DNA of 63,433 bases from Thermoleophilia bacterium UBA6103 (GCA_002423545.1 DIWP01000048.1:1-63433); one strand, 5' to 3'; counted from the first letter of the stretch, positions 43,154-52,521 are shown. The notes: generated by a model not told the origin, from the sequence alone. Program-made: numbers and translations.

Positions 43154-43798
43154 ATGCCGATCGATACCCGCAGAGACCCGCGACTCGTCGCGGCGCTGTT
43201 CGCCGATGTCATCGGCTCGAAGGCGATCGCCGACCGCGCCTTCCTGTCGCGCTCGCTGGCCCTGACGGCGCGCACGCTCAACGCCGCCTTCGAGCCGGCC
43301 GTCACCGAGCCGTTCGCCATCGTCGCCGGCGACGAGATCCAGGGGGCGCTCGCCGACCCGGCGCAGGCGCCCCTCTGCCTGACGGTGCTGCGGGAGACGC
43401 TGGCGCCGATCCGGGCGCGGGCGACCGTCGCCATCGGCATCGTCGAGACGCTGCCCGCCCGCGACAGACCGCGGGATCCCTTCGCCGCCGCCGCCGACAA
43501 CCTGGCCGGCCTCAAGCGCAGCGGCGGCCTCACCAGCTACAGCGGCACCGGCCCTGCCGGCGACATCCTGCTCAACGCCATCTGCCGTCTCGTCGACCCG
43601 CTCCTTGAGGCGCGCTCGGACAAGCAGTGGGAGGCGATCGCCGCCTACCGGCGTCTCGGCCAGCAGCGCGCCGTGGCGGACGAGCTGGGCGTCACGCGGC
43701 AGAGCGTCGGCGACCGGCTTGCCGCCGGGAACTGGCGGGCCAGCGAAGACGCGGCCGCCGCCATCGCCGCCTATCTGTCGCTCATCTGCGGCACCTGA
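43154..43798 (+). CDS. SatD-family protein
   Basis: A 214-aa protein with the SatD pattern: ALFADVIGSKAIADRAFL at the N-terminus, FAIVAGDEIQGAL in the middle and a C-terminal helix-turn-helix (QQRAVADELGVTRQSVGDRL). SatD was named in streptococcal acid tolerance; its biochemistry is unknown. It is transcribed away from ccmE and towards the Moco genes. The HTH suggests DNA contact and it could regulate a neighbour, which is speculation. Confidence 0.75.
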   Translation: MPIDTRRDPRLVAALFADVIGSKAIADRAFLSRSLALTARTLNAAFEPAVTEPFAIVAGDEIQGALADPAQAPLCLTVLRETLAPIRARATVAIGIVETLPARDRPRDPFAAAADNLAGLKRSGGLTSYSGTGPAGDILLNAICRLVDPLLEARSDKQWEAIAAYRRLGQQRAVADELGVTRQSVGDRLAAGNWRASEDAAAAIAAYLSLICGT

Positions 43799-43919
43799 CG
43801 ACCGCCCGGTCGCCTTCGGCGCCCGACGACCCGTGCCGCGCACGGTGCACGACGATCGCGGACCATGGGCAGAGGTCCAGCGCACGTAGTACTGGTCCCA
43901 CCGGTGCTCTCCACGGACT

Positions 43920-44528
43920 TCAGCGAGCGCAGTCGCCGCCCTGGTCGAGCAGCTTCTCGATCCCGTGCGGCAGCGCCGCGCGGATCATCTCGAACTGCTC
44001 ACGACAGGCTCGCGGGCTGCCCGGCATGTTGATGATGAGCGTGCGGCCGCGCAAGCCGCTCTGCGCCCGCGACAGCATGGCGTGCGGCGTCTTCTGCAGG
44101 GAGAGGAGACGCATCGCCTCGGCGAACCCCGGCGCCCCGCGATCGATCACGTCGAGAGTCGCCTCCGGCGTCACGTCGCGGCTGGTGAATCCCGTCCCAC
44201 CGGTCGTGAGGACGAGGTTGACGCCGCCTTGATCGGCGAAGCGGCTCAACGCGGCAGCTATCTGCTCGCGCTCGTCGGGTACGATGGCCCGCTCGACATG
44301 CGTCACGCCCATCCCGCGCAGCAGCTCCTCCAGCGCGGCGCCGCTCTGGTCCTCGCGCAGGCCGGCAGCCCCCTTGTCCGAGACCGTCAGCACCGCGGCG
44401 CGGATGAGCGCGCGGCGCGGATCGACCGCCGCGCCCTCCGCACCGTCACCGCGCGCCGCCGACGACGAGCGGTCCACCGAGTGCTGCGGCCGGTCGCCGT
44501 CTGCTCCGCCGGATCGCCCGCCGCTCAT
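43920..44528 (-). CDS. MogA/MoaB-family molybdenum cofactor protein
   Basis: Adenylyltransferase of the MogA/MoaB family, which activates molybdopterin before metal insertion. The core (about 39-202) has AAVLTVSDKGAAGLREDQSG and the ligand loop LVLTTGGTGFTSRDVTPEAT. About 38 low-complexity residues precede it, so a later start is possible. It overlaps the MOSC gene by 4 nt and ends the Mo/W operon. Confidence 0.9.
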   Translation of the reverse strand: MSGGRSGGADGDRPQHSVDRSSSAARGDGAEGAAVDPRRALIRAAVLTVSDKGAAGLREDQSGAALEELLRGMGVTHVERAIVPDEREQIAAALSRFADQGGVNLVLTTGGTGFTSRDVTPEATLDVIDRGAPGFAEAMRLLSLQKTPHAMLSRAQSGLRGRTLIINMPGSPRACREQFEMIRAALPHGIEKLLDQGGDCAR

Positions 44529-45094
44529 GTCTCCACCAGCCCGTCTCCGTCTGTGCGACCGCCGTCGTCGTGCACCGCGGCTCCATCGCCCGGAGCATCT
44601 CCCTCCTGGGCCACACGCGTCTCGACACCCAGCACGCGGACCTCGTCGCCGGGACGGAGCGACCCGCCGCGCAGGACACGGACGAAGATGCCCTCACGCG
44701 GCATCACGCAGTCGCCGACCTGGTGGAAGATGGCGCAGCGGTCGTGGCATTCCTTGCCGATCTGCGTCACCTCGACCAGACAGGAGCCCAGACGCAGCCG
44801 GGTCCCCAGCGGCAGCTCGTGCACGACCACGCCGCAGGTGGTGACGTTCTCACCGAAGGCGCCGGCGGAGACGTCGGCGCCGCAGGCTCGCATCCGCTCG
44901 ATGCTCTCCTCGGCCAGCAGGCTCACCTGGCGGTGCCAGGGGCCGGCATGCGCGTCCCCGGCGACCCCGTGATCGACCGCCAGCTCCACCGACAGGCGCG
45001 GCTCCTTCTTCACTCCGGTGACCGTGGAGGTGTTGACCGATACGACACGGCCGGCGGCCGCGTCTGCTCCGGACCCGCCATCTGCCGACGTCAT
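44525..45094 (-). CDS. MOSC-domain protein
   Basis: A 189-aa protein of the MOSC family (molybdenum cofactor sulfurase C-terminal domain). GRVVSVNTSTVTGVKKEPR opens it, then VAGDAHAGPWHRQVSLL, AFGENVTTCGV and the conserved Cys region IGKECHDRCAIFHQVGDCVMP. Small MOSC proteins are thought to carry or deliver sulfur for metal-sulfur clusters or the cofactor. ATG overlaps moaC. Confidence 0.85.
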   Translation of the reverse strand: MTSADGGSGADAAAGRVVSVNTSTVTGVKKEPRLSVELAVDHGVAGDAHAGPWHRQVSLLAEESIERMRACGADVSAGAFGENVTTCGVVVHELPLGTRLRLGSCLVEVTQIGKECHDRCAIFHQVGDCVMPREGIFVRVLRGGSLRPGDEVRVLGVETRVAQEGDAPGDGAAVHDDGGRTDGDGLVET

Positions 45095-45633
45095 CGGTCG
45101 CCGCCCACGACGCCGCGATCCGAGGCTTCGCCCGCGTCGGCGCCGGCCGTCTGATCGCCGCGCCGCCAGCGCCCGCTGCGGCCACCGCGCTTCTCCAGCA
45201 GCCGCACGGCGTCGATCTGCATGCCGCGATCGACCGCCTTGCACATGTCGTAGACGGTGAGCGCCGCCACAGCGGCCGCCGTGAGCGCCTCCATCTCGAC
45301 CCCGGTGCGGCCGGTCACCCCGGCCTCGGCGACAATGCGCAGACCCGGCAGCTCCTCGTCGACCTCGATGTCGACGTCGACCACGTCGAGCGGCAGCGGA
45401 TGACAGAGCGGGATCAGCTCCGACGTCTTCTTGGCCGCCATGATGCCGGCCAGGCGGGCGGTCCCCAGCACGTCTCCCTTGGGGGCCGCCTCTTCGACGA
45501 CCATCGCGAGCGTGGCGCGCGCCATGCGCACCGAGGCCTCGGCCCGCGCCAGGCGCTGCGTCTGCCCCTTGTCGCCGACGTCGACCATGCGCGCCCGTCC
45601 GTGCTCATCGACGTGTGAGAGCCGCTGGGCCAT
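45091..45633 (-). CDS. moaC: Cyclic pyranopterin monophosphate synthase MoaC
   Basis: Acts after MoaA in the first stage of molybdopterin synthesis. It is 180 aa: LSHVDEHGRARMVDVGDK, GTARLAGIMAAKKTSELIPLC, CHPLPLDVVDVD and EALTAAAVAALTVYDMCKAVD, with the catalytic Lys/Asp set in place. A 20-residue basic tail is extra. It starts 2 bp after moaA ends. Confidence 0.95.
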   Translation of the reverse strand: MAQRLSHVDEHGRARMVDVGDKGQTQRLARAEASVRMARATLAMVVEEAAPKGDVLGTARLAGIMAAKKTSELIPLCHPLPLDVVDVDIEVDEELPGLRIVAEAGVTGRTGVEMEALTAAAVAALTVYDMCKAVDRGMQIDAVRLLEKRGGRSGRWRRGDQTAGADAGEASDRGVVGGDR

Positions 45634-45635
45634 GG

Positions 45636-46610
45636 TCAGCCTCCGATCTGCGACATCGACCGACCGCCGTCACCGAGCTCCGCGCAGCGGTCGTACGTCT
45701 TGGCATCGAGTGCTGCGACCACCGCCCGCCTGAGCTCTCGCGGCTGCTCCAGCAGCGGGCGCACATCGAGCTCGGCACCCGAGAAGAGACAGGTACGCAG
45801 TCTGCCGTCGGCGGTCAGCCGCAGGCGGTTGCAGGTGCGGCAGAAATGGTCGGACACGCCGGCGATGAAGCCGATGGTGCCGAGCGCCCCGGGCTGGCGC
45901 CAATACACCGCCGGTCCGTGACCGTACGGTCCCTCCACCATCTCGAGCCCGACGGTGTTCCTGAGCTGCTCCAGCACGACCCCGGCGGAGACGAACGTCG
46001 TCTCGATGCCGTGGCGGCGATCGACCGGCATGTACTCGATGAAGCGGACGTGTACCGGGCGTTCGCGCGCCAGCGTCAGGAACGCCGGCAGTTCGTCCTC
46101 GATACCTTCAAGGAGCACCGTGTTCACCTTGACCGGGTCGAAGCCGGCGGCCAGCGCCGCCTCGAGACCCGACAGAGCTTCTTCCAGGCGGCCGCCACGG
46201 GTGACGGCCGCGAATCGCGCCGCATCGAGGCTGTCGATGCTGACGTTCACGCGCCGCAGGCCGGCCTCCCGCAGCGCCGATGCGTGGCGCGGCAGCAGCA
46301 GACCGTTCGTGGTCAGCGACAGGTCGGTGATGCCGCCCACGCCGGCCAGCATGCGGACGAATCCGACGCATCCGCGGCGGACGAGCGGCTCGCCGCCGGT
46401 GATGCGGACCTTGGTGATCCCGAACTCCACGGCCACACGTGTGAAGCTCAGCAGTTCTTCATAGCTGAGGATATCCGCGTGTGCCCGTGGCGCCACACCG
46501 CCGGGCGGCATGCAGTAGGTGCAGCGCAGATTGCAGCGGTCGGTGATGGAGAGCCGCAGGTAATCGACACACGGTCGCTGGTCTGGCGCGAAGGAAACGG
46601 TCACTCTCAC
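45636..46610 (-). CDS. moaA: GTP 3',8-cyclase MoaA
   Basis: Radical-SAM enzyme that rearranges GTP to start the molybdopterin pathway. It is 324 aa: N-terminal cluster ITDRCNLRCTYCMPP (CxxxCxxC), RITGGEPLVR, the second cluster CRTCNRLRLTADGRLRTC (CxxC-x13-C) and the conserved C-terminal Gly-Gly. The start is GTG with a poor ribosome site; a second GTG two codons on is possible. Confidence 0.96.
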   Translation of the reverse strand: MRVTVSFAPDQRPCVDYLRLSITDRCNLRCTYCMPPGGVAPRAHADILSYEELLSFTRVAVEFGITKVRITGGEPLVRRGCVGFVRMLAGVGGITDLSLTTNGLLLPRHASALREAGLRRVNVSIDSLDAARFAAVTRGGRLEEALSGLEAALAAGFDPVKVNTVLLEGIEDELPAFLTLARERPVHVRFIEYMPVDRRHGIETTFVSAGVVLEQLRNTVGLEMVEGPYGHGPAVYWRQPGALGTIGFIAGVSDHFCRTCNRLRLTADGRLRTCLFSGAELDVRPLLEQPRELRRAVVAALDAKTYDRCAELGDGGRSMSQIGG

Positions 46611-46705
46611 GTCCCGATGGTCGTCTGGGCGGAAGCCGACAGCAGCAGTCTAGACCGCCGGCCCACGCTCATCATACCCGGGTCGTGACAGACTGCTCGC
46701 GAGAC

Positions 46706-46909
46706 TCACTTCTCGACCAGCACCTCGGTCGCCTTGATGACGGCCGTCACCGTGTCTTCGGGCTTCAGATCGAGGTTCTCCGCCGAACCGCGGGTGATGA
46801 CAGACGTGATCATCTCCCCGGTGCTGAGCTCGATAGCGACCTCGGCCATGACTTCACCGAGGACGATGGTCTTGACCGTGCCTCTCAGTTGATTCCGTGC
46901 GCTGAGCAT
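46706..46909 (-). CDS. Mop-type molybdate/tungstate-binding protein
   Basis: A 67-aa single Mop domain: MLSARNQLRGTVKTIVLGEV is the family start, followed by ITSVITRGSAENLDLKPEDTV and a final AVIKATEVLVEK. Mop domains bind molybdate or tungstate at subunit interfaces, as a store or sensor. It lies between the transporter genes and moaA, matching a role in oxyanion supply. Confidence 0.92.
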   Translation of the reverse strand: MLSARNQLRGTVKTIVLGEVMAEVAIELSTGEMITSVITRGSAENLDLKPEDTVTAVIKATEVLVEK

Positions 46910-46998
46910 ACCGACACCTCCTGTCGATCCGGCCGGCGATGCCCCGCCGGGTCGGACCGGCGGCCGCCGGAAGCAGCCTCGGCATGAGCATTCCCCGC

Positions 46999-48192
46999 TC
47001 AGGGTCCGCCAAACGGACTGCGATCGTCTGCGCCGATCCCACCGGCGTCCGGTGCTGCGCCTCCGGGCTGCTCACGTCCCTGCCACTCGAACAGGTGCAC
47101 GGCGCTCGCCGCCAGCTCGACGTGGACAGTGAGACCCGGCGACAGCGATTGCAGCGCCACCTGACGCCGCGTCATGAGCGCCGTGAGCGTGACCGGCAGC
47201 GCCACGCGCACCAGCGCCGTGGCGCCGAGGTCGAGGACCTCGGTCACCACGCCCTCGAGGCGGTTGTCCGCTGCCCGGCCGGTCGGACATCGGTCCCCGC
47301 CACGCGACACCTCGGCGGCGCTCACCTGCAGTTCCTCGGGTCGCACCGAGACACCGACGCGGCCGGTCATCGCCGTCGTCGAGACCAGCCGCGTGGGTCC
47401 GTCGATCTCCACGATGGTGTGGTCTCCGGCACGTCTCGCGAGCCCGCGGAACACGTTGCGGCCGCCGGTGAGCCGCGCCACGAACTCGTCCGCGGGGCGC
47501 CCGAACACGTCGCCCGGCGCCCCGACCTGGTGCAACCGTCCGTCTCCCAGGACGGCGCAGCGGTCGGCGAGCACCGTCGCCTCCGGCAAGTCGTGCGTGA
47601 CGTGCACGACCGTCGTGGGAAAGCGCCGGTGGATCTGCCGCAGCACCGACTGCAGGCCCTCGCGGGTCGGCTGGTCGAGGTTCGCCAGCGGCTCGTCGAG
47701 CAGCAGCAGACGCGGCTCGGTCACCATGGCCCGCGCCAGAGCGACGCGCTGCTGCTCGCCGCCGGAGAGCCCACCGACCGCGCGCTGGAGAAGCTCGCCG
47801 GCGCCCACCAGATCGGCGGCGGCCGCCACGCGAGGGTCGCCGGCCGCTCGCGGACGTCGGCGCAGGCCGGCACCCACCCAGGCTCGCGTCGTGACCGGGC
47901 CGAGTCCAAAGGCGATGTTGCCGGCCACGTCGAGGTTGGGAAACAGCAGGCTGTCCTGGTAGACGAAGCCTACCCGCCGCTGTTCCGGCGAGAGCTCGGC
48001 AGCATCACGGCCGTCGAGCAGGAGGCGGCCGCCGGCCGGCGACCGCACGCCGGCGATCGTCTCCAGCAGGACCGTCTTTCCCGACCCGCTCGGTCCCAGG
48101 ACCACGAAGTACTCGCCCTCCCGGACCTCCAGGTCCAGCGGCCCGATCCTGAACGGACCGGCCTGAGCCACGAGCCGCTCGATGGAGATCAG
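46999..48192 (-). CDS. Molybdate/tungstate ABC transporter ATPase (WtpC/ModC-like)
   Basis: About 397 aa. The ABC domain has LGPSGSGKTVLLETIAG, LSGGEQQRVALARAM and LLLDEPLANLD; a C-terminal TOBE/OB domain reads SVRPEELQVS and LVRVALPVTLTALMTRR. Homology begins before the first normal start codon: the frame overlaps the permease stop as CTGA, giving a possible CTG start at 48192. The first GTG (48171) would remove the first beta strand, so the true start is uncertain. Confidence 0.87.
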   Translation of the reverse strand: MISIERLVAQAGPFRIGPLDLEVREGEYFVVLGPSGSGKTVLLETIAGVRSPAGGRLLLDGRDAAELSPEQRRVGFVYQDSLLFPNLDVAGNIAFGLGPVTTRAWVGAGLRRRPRAAGDPRVAAAADLVGAGELLQRAVGGLSGGEQQRVALARAMVTEPRLLLLDEPLANLDQPTREGLQSVLRQIHRRFPTTVVHVTHDLPEATVLADRCAVLGDGRLHQVGAPGDVFGRPADEFVARLTGGRNVFRGLARRAGDHTIVEIDGPTRLVSTTAMTGRVGVSVRPEELQVSAAEVSRGGDRCPTGRAADNRLEGVVTEVLDLGATALVRVALPVTLTALMTRRQVALQSLSPGLTVHVELAASAVHLFEWQGREQPGGAAPDAGGIGADDRSPFGGP

Positions 48193-49019
48193 GGCTCGGC
48201 CCTCCGGCCGGCGCCGGGACGGGCGCTGCGAACACGGCGCGGCCCCAGGAAGGCTCGCAGCGCCACGAAGACCACCAGCGCCACGAGCACGATGATCACC
48301 GCCACCGGCTTGGCCGCGTCGAGTCCGAAGCCCTCGAAGCGCTCGTAGACCAGCACCGGCACGATCTTGGGGTTGTAGGCCAGGATGACGACCGCCCCGA
48401 ACTCGCTGATGCCGCGCGCCCACATCATCACCACACCGGCCAGCACGCCACGACGGGCCATCGGCAGGGTGGTGCGCAGAAAGGCCACGCCGGGTGAGGC
48501 GCCGAGCGTTCGCGCGACCTGCTCGTAGCGAGGGTCGACGAGCGCGAAGGCCTCCCGCGCCGTGTCGACCAGGAACGGCAGGCTCACGAACATCATCGCC
48601 ACCACGATACCCGGCACGCTGTCGGTGAACGTGAGGCCCAGCGGTGCCAGCAGCCGGCCGAGGATGCCGTCCTGCCCGTACACCGTGAGAAGAGCCACCC
48701 CGGCGGCGGTGTGCGGGAACACGATCGGCACGTCGATGAGTCCCTCGATGAGCGCCTTGCCGCGGAAGTCGCGACGGGCCAGAAGATAGGCCAGGGGGAC
48801 GCCCAGGACGAATGCGATCGCGGTCGCGATGAGCGCAGCATAGAGGGTGAGCCACAGCGACCAGCGGACGACCCCCTCATCGAACGCCTCCGCCACCGAG
48901 CCGGGGCTGGTCCCCAGGATGAGCGCCATGACCGGCACCAGGACAAAGGCCAGCAGCACGGCTCCCAGGAAGGAGAAGAGGACGACGATCGCGGTCGGCC
49001 GCCGGCGACGCGTGCTCAC
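48189..49019 (-). CDS. Molybdate/tungstate ABC transporter permease (WtpB/ModB-like)
   Basis: A 276-aa inner-membrane permease with six helices and the EAA-type coupling loop DTAREAFALVDPRYEQVARTLGASP (about 142-166). The GTG start 49019 was used; an in-frame ATG at 49070 would overlap no gene but adds low-complexity residues. It lies between the binding protein and ATPase genes. Confidence 0.87.
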   Translation of the reverse strand: MSTRRRRPTAIVVLFSFLGAVLLAFVLVPVMALILGTSPGSVAEAFDEGVVRWSLWLTLYAALIATAIAFVLGVPLAYLLARRDFRGKALIEGLIDVPIVFPHTAAGVALLTVYGQDGILGRLLAPLGLTFTDSVPGIVVAMMFVSLPFLVDTAREAFALVDPRYEQVARTLGASPGVAFLRTTLPMARRGVLAGVVMMWARGISEFGAVVILAYNPKIVPVLVYERFEGFGLDAAKPVAVIIVLVALVVFVALRAFLGPRRVRSARPGAGRRAEP

Positions 49020-49092
49020 CGTACGCCCACCCGCAGCAGCACCGGGTCGCCGGGCCCCTCCCGCGCCCACGCGAGCCTCACGGCGTGGTGCT

Positions 49093-50223
49093 TCACGGCG
49101 CCGTCCCCCCGGCCGCGTCGGGCACCGCCACCAGGCGGCGCAGGGACGCCGGCAACCGGTCCGCGTTCTGCGCCGTCGGCGGCTCGATCAGCGGCTGGTG
49201 ATGCTCGGCGAGGATCCGCCGTCCCTCGTCGGAGAGCAGGAAGGCCGTGAACCGCCGCCCCGCGTCGGCGTTCGGCGCGTTGACCGGGACCGTCATGCCG
49301 TACGCGATCACCTCGCCGCGGAACTCGGGCTTGACGGTCTTGAAGCGCTGCATGTCGATGCGCACCACGACATGCCGGTACAGGTCCTCGTGGGCGGCGT
49401 CGCTGAGGTCGATCTGTGGCGGCAGCTCGAGGTACTCGAGACCGCGCTGCCGGGCCACGCTCTCGTACTCGATGGCGTAGTCGACGTCGCCGGACTCCAG
49501 CAACGGGAGCAGCTGCACGCTCGAGCCGCGCAGGACCAAGCCTCCATCGGGCGTCGTCGCGAGCAGCTCCGGCACCAGGATGACGTCGTCGGCCCCGTCG
49601 CGCTCGGTCACCACCGGCGGCGCCAGGCGCCCGAGCGTCAGGTTCTCGAAGATGATCGGATCGCCGTAGTGATGCTCGGCGAGCTGCAGCACCATCAGCG
49701 TGCGGTAGCCGGCCGCGTCGAAGCGCGGATCGGCGATGCCGAACCGTACGCCCGGCCGCGCCACGACCTCGTACCAGTTGTCCTGGGTGATCTCGTCGGC
49801 ATGGCGGCTCTTCTCCGAGTACGCGAGCACTAGGCGGTTGGTCGCGAAGAGGACCTGCCAGCGCGCATACGGCAGACCGCTCTTCTCGTCGTCCACGTCG
49901 AACATCATCGGCGGGACGAGAGAGTAGTCGGCTGACACCAGCAGGTCGAAACGCCGCCCCAGCTCGGTGATCTGCCGGATGCACTGAACGCTGCCATGGC
50001 TCTCGGTGGTCACCCGAAGGCCGGGGTTCCGGCGTTCGAACTCCCGCGCCAAGCTCTCGAACGGCACGATCACGCTGCCGGCGTAGAGGAGCCGTAACGT
50101 CTGCCTGCCGTCGTCGTGACCGCAACCACCCAGCACCGCGACGCTTGACAGCGATGCACCCGCGGCCATCACCACCAGCAGGAGCGCACAGACTAGCGTG
50201 ACCCTGCGCGGATGCGCTCTCAC
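49093..50223 (-). CDS. Molybdate/tungstate-binding lipoprotein, WtpA-like
   Basis: Substrate-binding lipoprotein, about 376 aa. A signal peptide ends in the lipobox VLGGC, followed by LRLLYAGSVIVPFESLAREF and SHGSVQCIRQITELGRRFDLLVSADYSL, the sequence pattern of the WtpA/ModA-III group that favours tungstate. EYESVARQRGLEYLELPPQIDL near residue 260 also fits. GTG 50223 gives the signal peptide a proper length. Confidence 0.85.
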   Translation of the reverse strand: MRAHPRRVTLVCALLLVVMAAGASLSSVAVLGGCGHDDGRQTLRLLYAGSVIVPFESLAREFERRNPGLRVTTESHGSVQCIRQITELGRRFDLLVSADYSLVPPMMFDVDDEKSGLPYARWQVLFATNRLVLAYSEKSRHADEITQDNWYEVVARPGVRFGIADPRFDAAGYRTLMVLQLAEHHYGDPIIFENLTLGRLAPPVVTERDGADDVILVPELLATTPDGGLVLRGSSVQLLPLLESGDVDYAIEYESVARQRGLEYLELPPQIDLSDAAHEDLYRHVVVRIDMQRFKTVKPEFRGEVIAYGMTVPVNAPNADAGRRFTAFLLSDEGRRILAEHHQPLIEPPTAQNADRLPASLRRLVAVPDAAGGTAP

Positions 50224-50245
50224 GCGTGCCCGCGCGCCTCGACCG

Positions 50246-51310
50246 TCACTGCGGGATGCGCACAACGACCTTCACGACCTTGCCGACCATCTGGCTCTGC
50301 TTCAGACCGGGCCCCACCAGCCGCAATGGGAAGTACTCCTCCGGCAGCTCCTGGCCGGCCAGCTTGGCGGCCAGCAGGATCTCCTGGTCCGAGAAGAGCT
50401 TCTTCGATGAGATCGTGACCGTGGTGCCGTCCTCTGAGCGGATCTCGATCGGGTAGCCCTGCTTGGCGAGCGTGCGGCCAAAGGCGCCCTCGTCGTGCTT
50501 GACCTGGTCGTCGACGAGGCCCACGGCGCGCCACAGCGGGATCCCCTGCCAGAGCTCGCCGCTCGCGTCGGCCCACACGGCGCCGTGACAGCCGGGCGAC
50601 GAGCAGGAGCGGTACGACTCGCGCGTGATCTGCGCATCGACGGCGCCCTTGAGCACCAGCGACCAGTCGGCGGTGGCCGCCTTGACCTCGACACGATCGA
50701 CCCACTTGACGGTCCAGTGCCCGTCGACCAGCTGTGCCGGCTCGGGCTGGGCGATCTGCAGGCGCAGGGGGCCCTCCTGTTCCGGATCGATCGGCTTGCC
50801 TTCTCTCTCGTAGGCGAGGATGACGGTCAGCGGATACGACGCCGGCTCCTCCTCTCCGGTGGCGGGATCGAAGGTGACGAAGTCGCCGTCGTAGACCTGT
50901 TCGTGAGAGAGCGTCATGCCGTACCCGTCCTTGGCCAGCACGGTGACGCCGTTCTCCTTCGTGATACCGCCGACGAGCTTGCCCAGATCGGCGAGGGCCA
51001 CGCCCTTGTACTTGACCGGAGCGATGAGCGTGCCGACGCTCGTCTTGATGCCGGCCCAGCCTTCGTAGGCCGGCAGGGCCCTGAGATCGGCCATGGTGAG
51101 CCGCTTCTCGCCGTCGTCGCCGATGAGGGTCAGGACCGGCGGACCGGCGGGGCTCGGCGACGCGTCCGGTGCGCCCGCCGTGTCAGCATCGGACCCACAC
51201 CCCACGACGACGACGAGCAGCGGAGCGAGCACCGCGATCGCAAGGATGGTCACCCGGCACATGAGCCGCTGGCAAGACATGCCAGTCCGGCCGCTCCTCG
51301 TGATCCGCAT
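50246..51310 (-). CDS. Lipoprotein with two molybdopterin-oxidoreductase-like domains and CX4CH motif
   Basis: A 354-aa lipoprotein (lipobox VVVVGC, Cys38). Residues about 57-212 resemble the sulfite-oxidase molybdopterin-binding fold: LTMADLRALPAYEGWAGIK, YKGVALADLGKLVGG, PLRLQIAQPEP and HWTVKWVDRVEVK. Residues about 213-354 hold a second, shorter copy. At the position where the Moco-ligating Cys normally lies the first copy has none, while the second has SCSSPGCH (C236, C241, H242), a CX4CH that could bind haem c. Paralogues lie at 51396-54797. Whether any cofactor binds is unknown. Confidence 0.75.
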   Translation of the reverse strand: MRITRSGRTGMSCQRLMCRVTILAIAVLAPLLVVVVGCGSDADTAGAPDASPSPAGPPVLTLIGDDGEKRLTMADLRALPAYEGWAGIKTSVGTLIAPVKYKGVALADLGKLVGGITKENGVTVLAKDGYGMTLSHEQVYDGDFVTFDPATGEEEPASYPLTVILAYEREGKPIDPEQEGPLRLQIAQPEPAQLVDGHWTVKWVDRVEVKAATADWSLVLKGAVDAQITRESYRSCSSPGCHGAVWADASGELWQGIPLWRAVGLVDDQVKHDEGAFGRTLAKQGYPIEIRSEDGTTVTISSKKLFSDQEILLAAKLAGQELPEEYFPLRLVGPGLKQSQMVGKVVKVVVRIPQ

Positions 51311-51331
51311 AGCCTCGCCCCTTTCTGAGAG

Positions 51332-51368
51332 GGGGCGCGGCCGTGGCTCGACGCCGCGGCCGCGCCCC
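51332..51368 (-). repeat. Intercistronic hairpin
   Basis: A perfect 12-bp GC stem (51332-51343 with 51357-51368) with a 13-nt loop in the 85-bp gap between two paralogous genes of the Mo/W operon. There is no T-run. It may slow polymerase or protect the upstream message, lowering expression of the lipoprotein and transporter genes below. Confidence 0.5.
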
Positions 51369-51395
51369 TCACGCGTCGCTGTCACCGCTGTGCGA

Positions 51396-52493
51396 TCACC
51401 TCGGCACGCCGCGCAGCCTGATGCTCTTCACACCGTAGATGCGCTTGGCGCTCTTGACCTTCTTGCCCTGGAGCCAGATCGGCATGTACTTGCCGGTCAG
51501 GTCCTTGCCGTTCTTCTTCCAGGCGACGATGATGTTCTTCGATCGGGAGGCGATCAGCTTCGAGCTGATCGTGACCTTCTTCCTGCTGTTGCGGAACTCT
51601 ATCTTGTACCCCTTGCGCGCCTTCCGCGCGTTGAAGTCGCCCCAGTTGTTGTTGTACTTGTTGTCGTCGAACTTGCCGATCAGGTAGTAGAGGGCGATGC
51701 CCGAGTACCGGTCCTTGCCGACCTTGATCGTGCGCTTGTGGCAGTTGTAGCAGCTGTTGAAGTCGTTGCGGGTGAGCTTTGTCTTCTTGTTCGGCCCGTA
51801 GAGGTTGACCGACCACTGCTTGGCGACGGTCGCCTTCACGCGGATGCTGTCCACGGACTGGACGCTCCAGTGACCGTCGATCAGCAGCGGCGGCTCGCGC
51901 CAGGTGGCGTACGCCGTCCAGAGACGGAGCGGGCCACCGTCGGTGCCGTAGTCGTACCAGCCGGCATCGTAGGCCGGGTTGTCGTGCGCCGTGCGGTTCT
52001 CCGCGTAGGCCAGGATCACCTTCGGCTCGCCGGCCGGCCACGTGACCGCCGTACTGGCTGTCTGCTCCGGCTTGAAGACACTGGTGTCGCCCAACTTGTA
52101 CCAGGCGAAGAACCACCAGGGATCGGTGACAGCCCGGGACGAGTAGAGCATCTCGTAGCCGTCGACCGCATGGACGACGAGGTCGGTGGTGGCATCGTAG
52201 CCTACCTGAGCCAGGAGGTCCGAGAGGGCAACGCCCTTGACGCCGTACGGCCCGAACTGGTTGTTGGCGCTGTTCTGGAATCCCGTGAAGCCCACGTACT
52301 GCGGGAATCCCGCTTTCAGCTGGGCGAGCGTGTACGTCCTGGCCGTCCCGTCCTTGCCGGTCACTGTAAGCACGACGGGATCGGCCCGTGTCGCGGAGGC
52401 CGACTCGCGGGCCTGCGCGGCGGGGACGAACGCGGCCGCCAGGGCGATGGCCGCGACCGACAGCAGCAGTACTCGTCTCATCCACGTTCTCAT
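51396..52493 (-). CDS. Secreted two-domain molybdopterin-oxidoreductase-like protein with CXXCH
   Basis: A 365-aa exported protein (signal peptide about 1-28, cleavage after AQA). Domain 1 (about 38-222) has YTLAQLKAGFPQYVGFTGF, YGVKGVALSDLLAQVGYD and HWSVQSVDSIRVK; domain 2 (223-360) has NDFNSCYNCHKRT with a canonical haem-c motif C248-Y-N-C251-H252, then YSGIALYYLIGKFDDNK and RKARKGYKIEF. The haem motif stands where the fold usually places its Moco-binding Cys. Basic, Lys-rich C-terminus. It has a ccm operon nearby that could attach the haem. Confidence 0.78.
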   Translation of the reverse strand: MRTWMRRVLLLSVAAIALAAAFVPAAQARESASATRADPVVLTVTGKDGTARTYTLAQLKAGFPQYVGFTGFQNSANNQFGPYGVKGVALSDLLAQVGYDATTDLVVHAVDGYEMLYSSRAVTDPWWFFAWYKLGDTSVFKPEQTASTAVTWPAGEPKVILAYAENRTAHDNPAYDAGWYDYGTDGGPLRLWTAYATWREPPLLIDGHWSVQSVDSIRVKATVAKQWSVNLYGPNKKTKLTRNDFNSCYNCHKRTIKVGKDRYSGIALYYLIGKFDDNKYNNNWGDFNARKARKGYKIEFRNSRKKVTISSKLIASRSKNIIVAWKKNGKDLTGKYMPIWLQGKKVKSAKRIYGVKSIRLRGVPR

Positions 52494-52521
52494 GCGTTCC
52501 CCTCTCGCTCGCCGCCCGGCC

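Noticed and set aside
46940..46990. SRP RNA-like GGAAGCAGC sequence
   Set aside because: The partner element (GGTCAGG) and the helix are missing; it is a chance match in intergenic DNA.
49016..50125. Long minus-strand open frame overlapping the WtpA-like gene
   Set aside because: Arg/Ala-rich shadow frame of the binding-protein gene.
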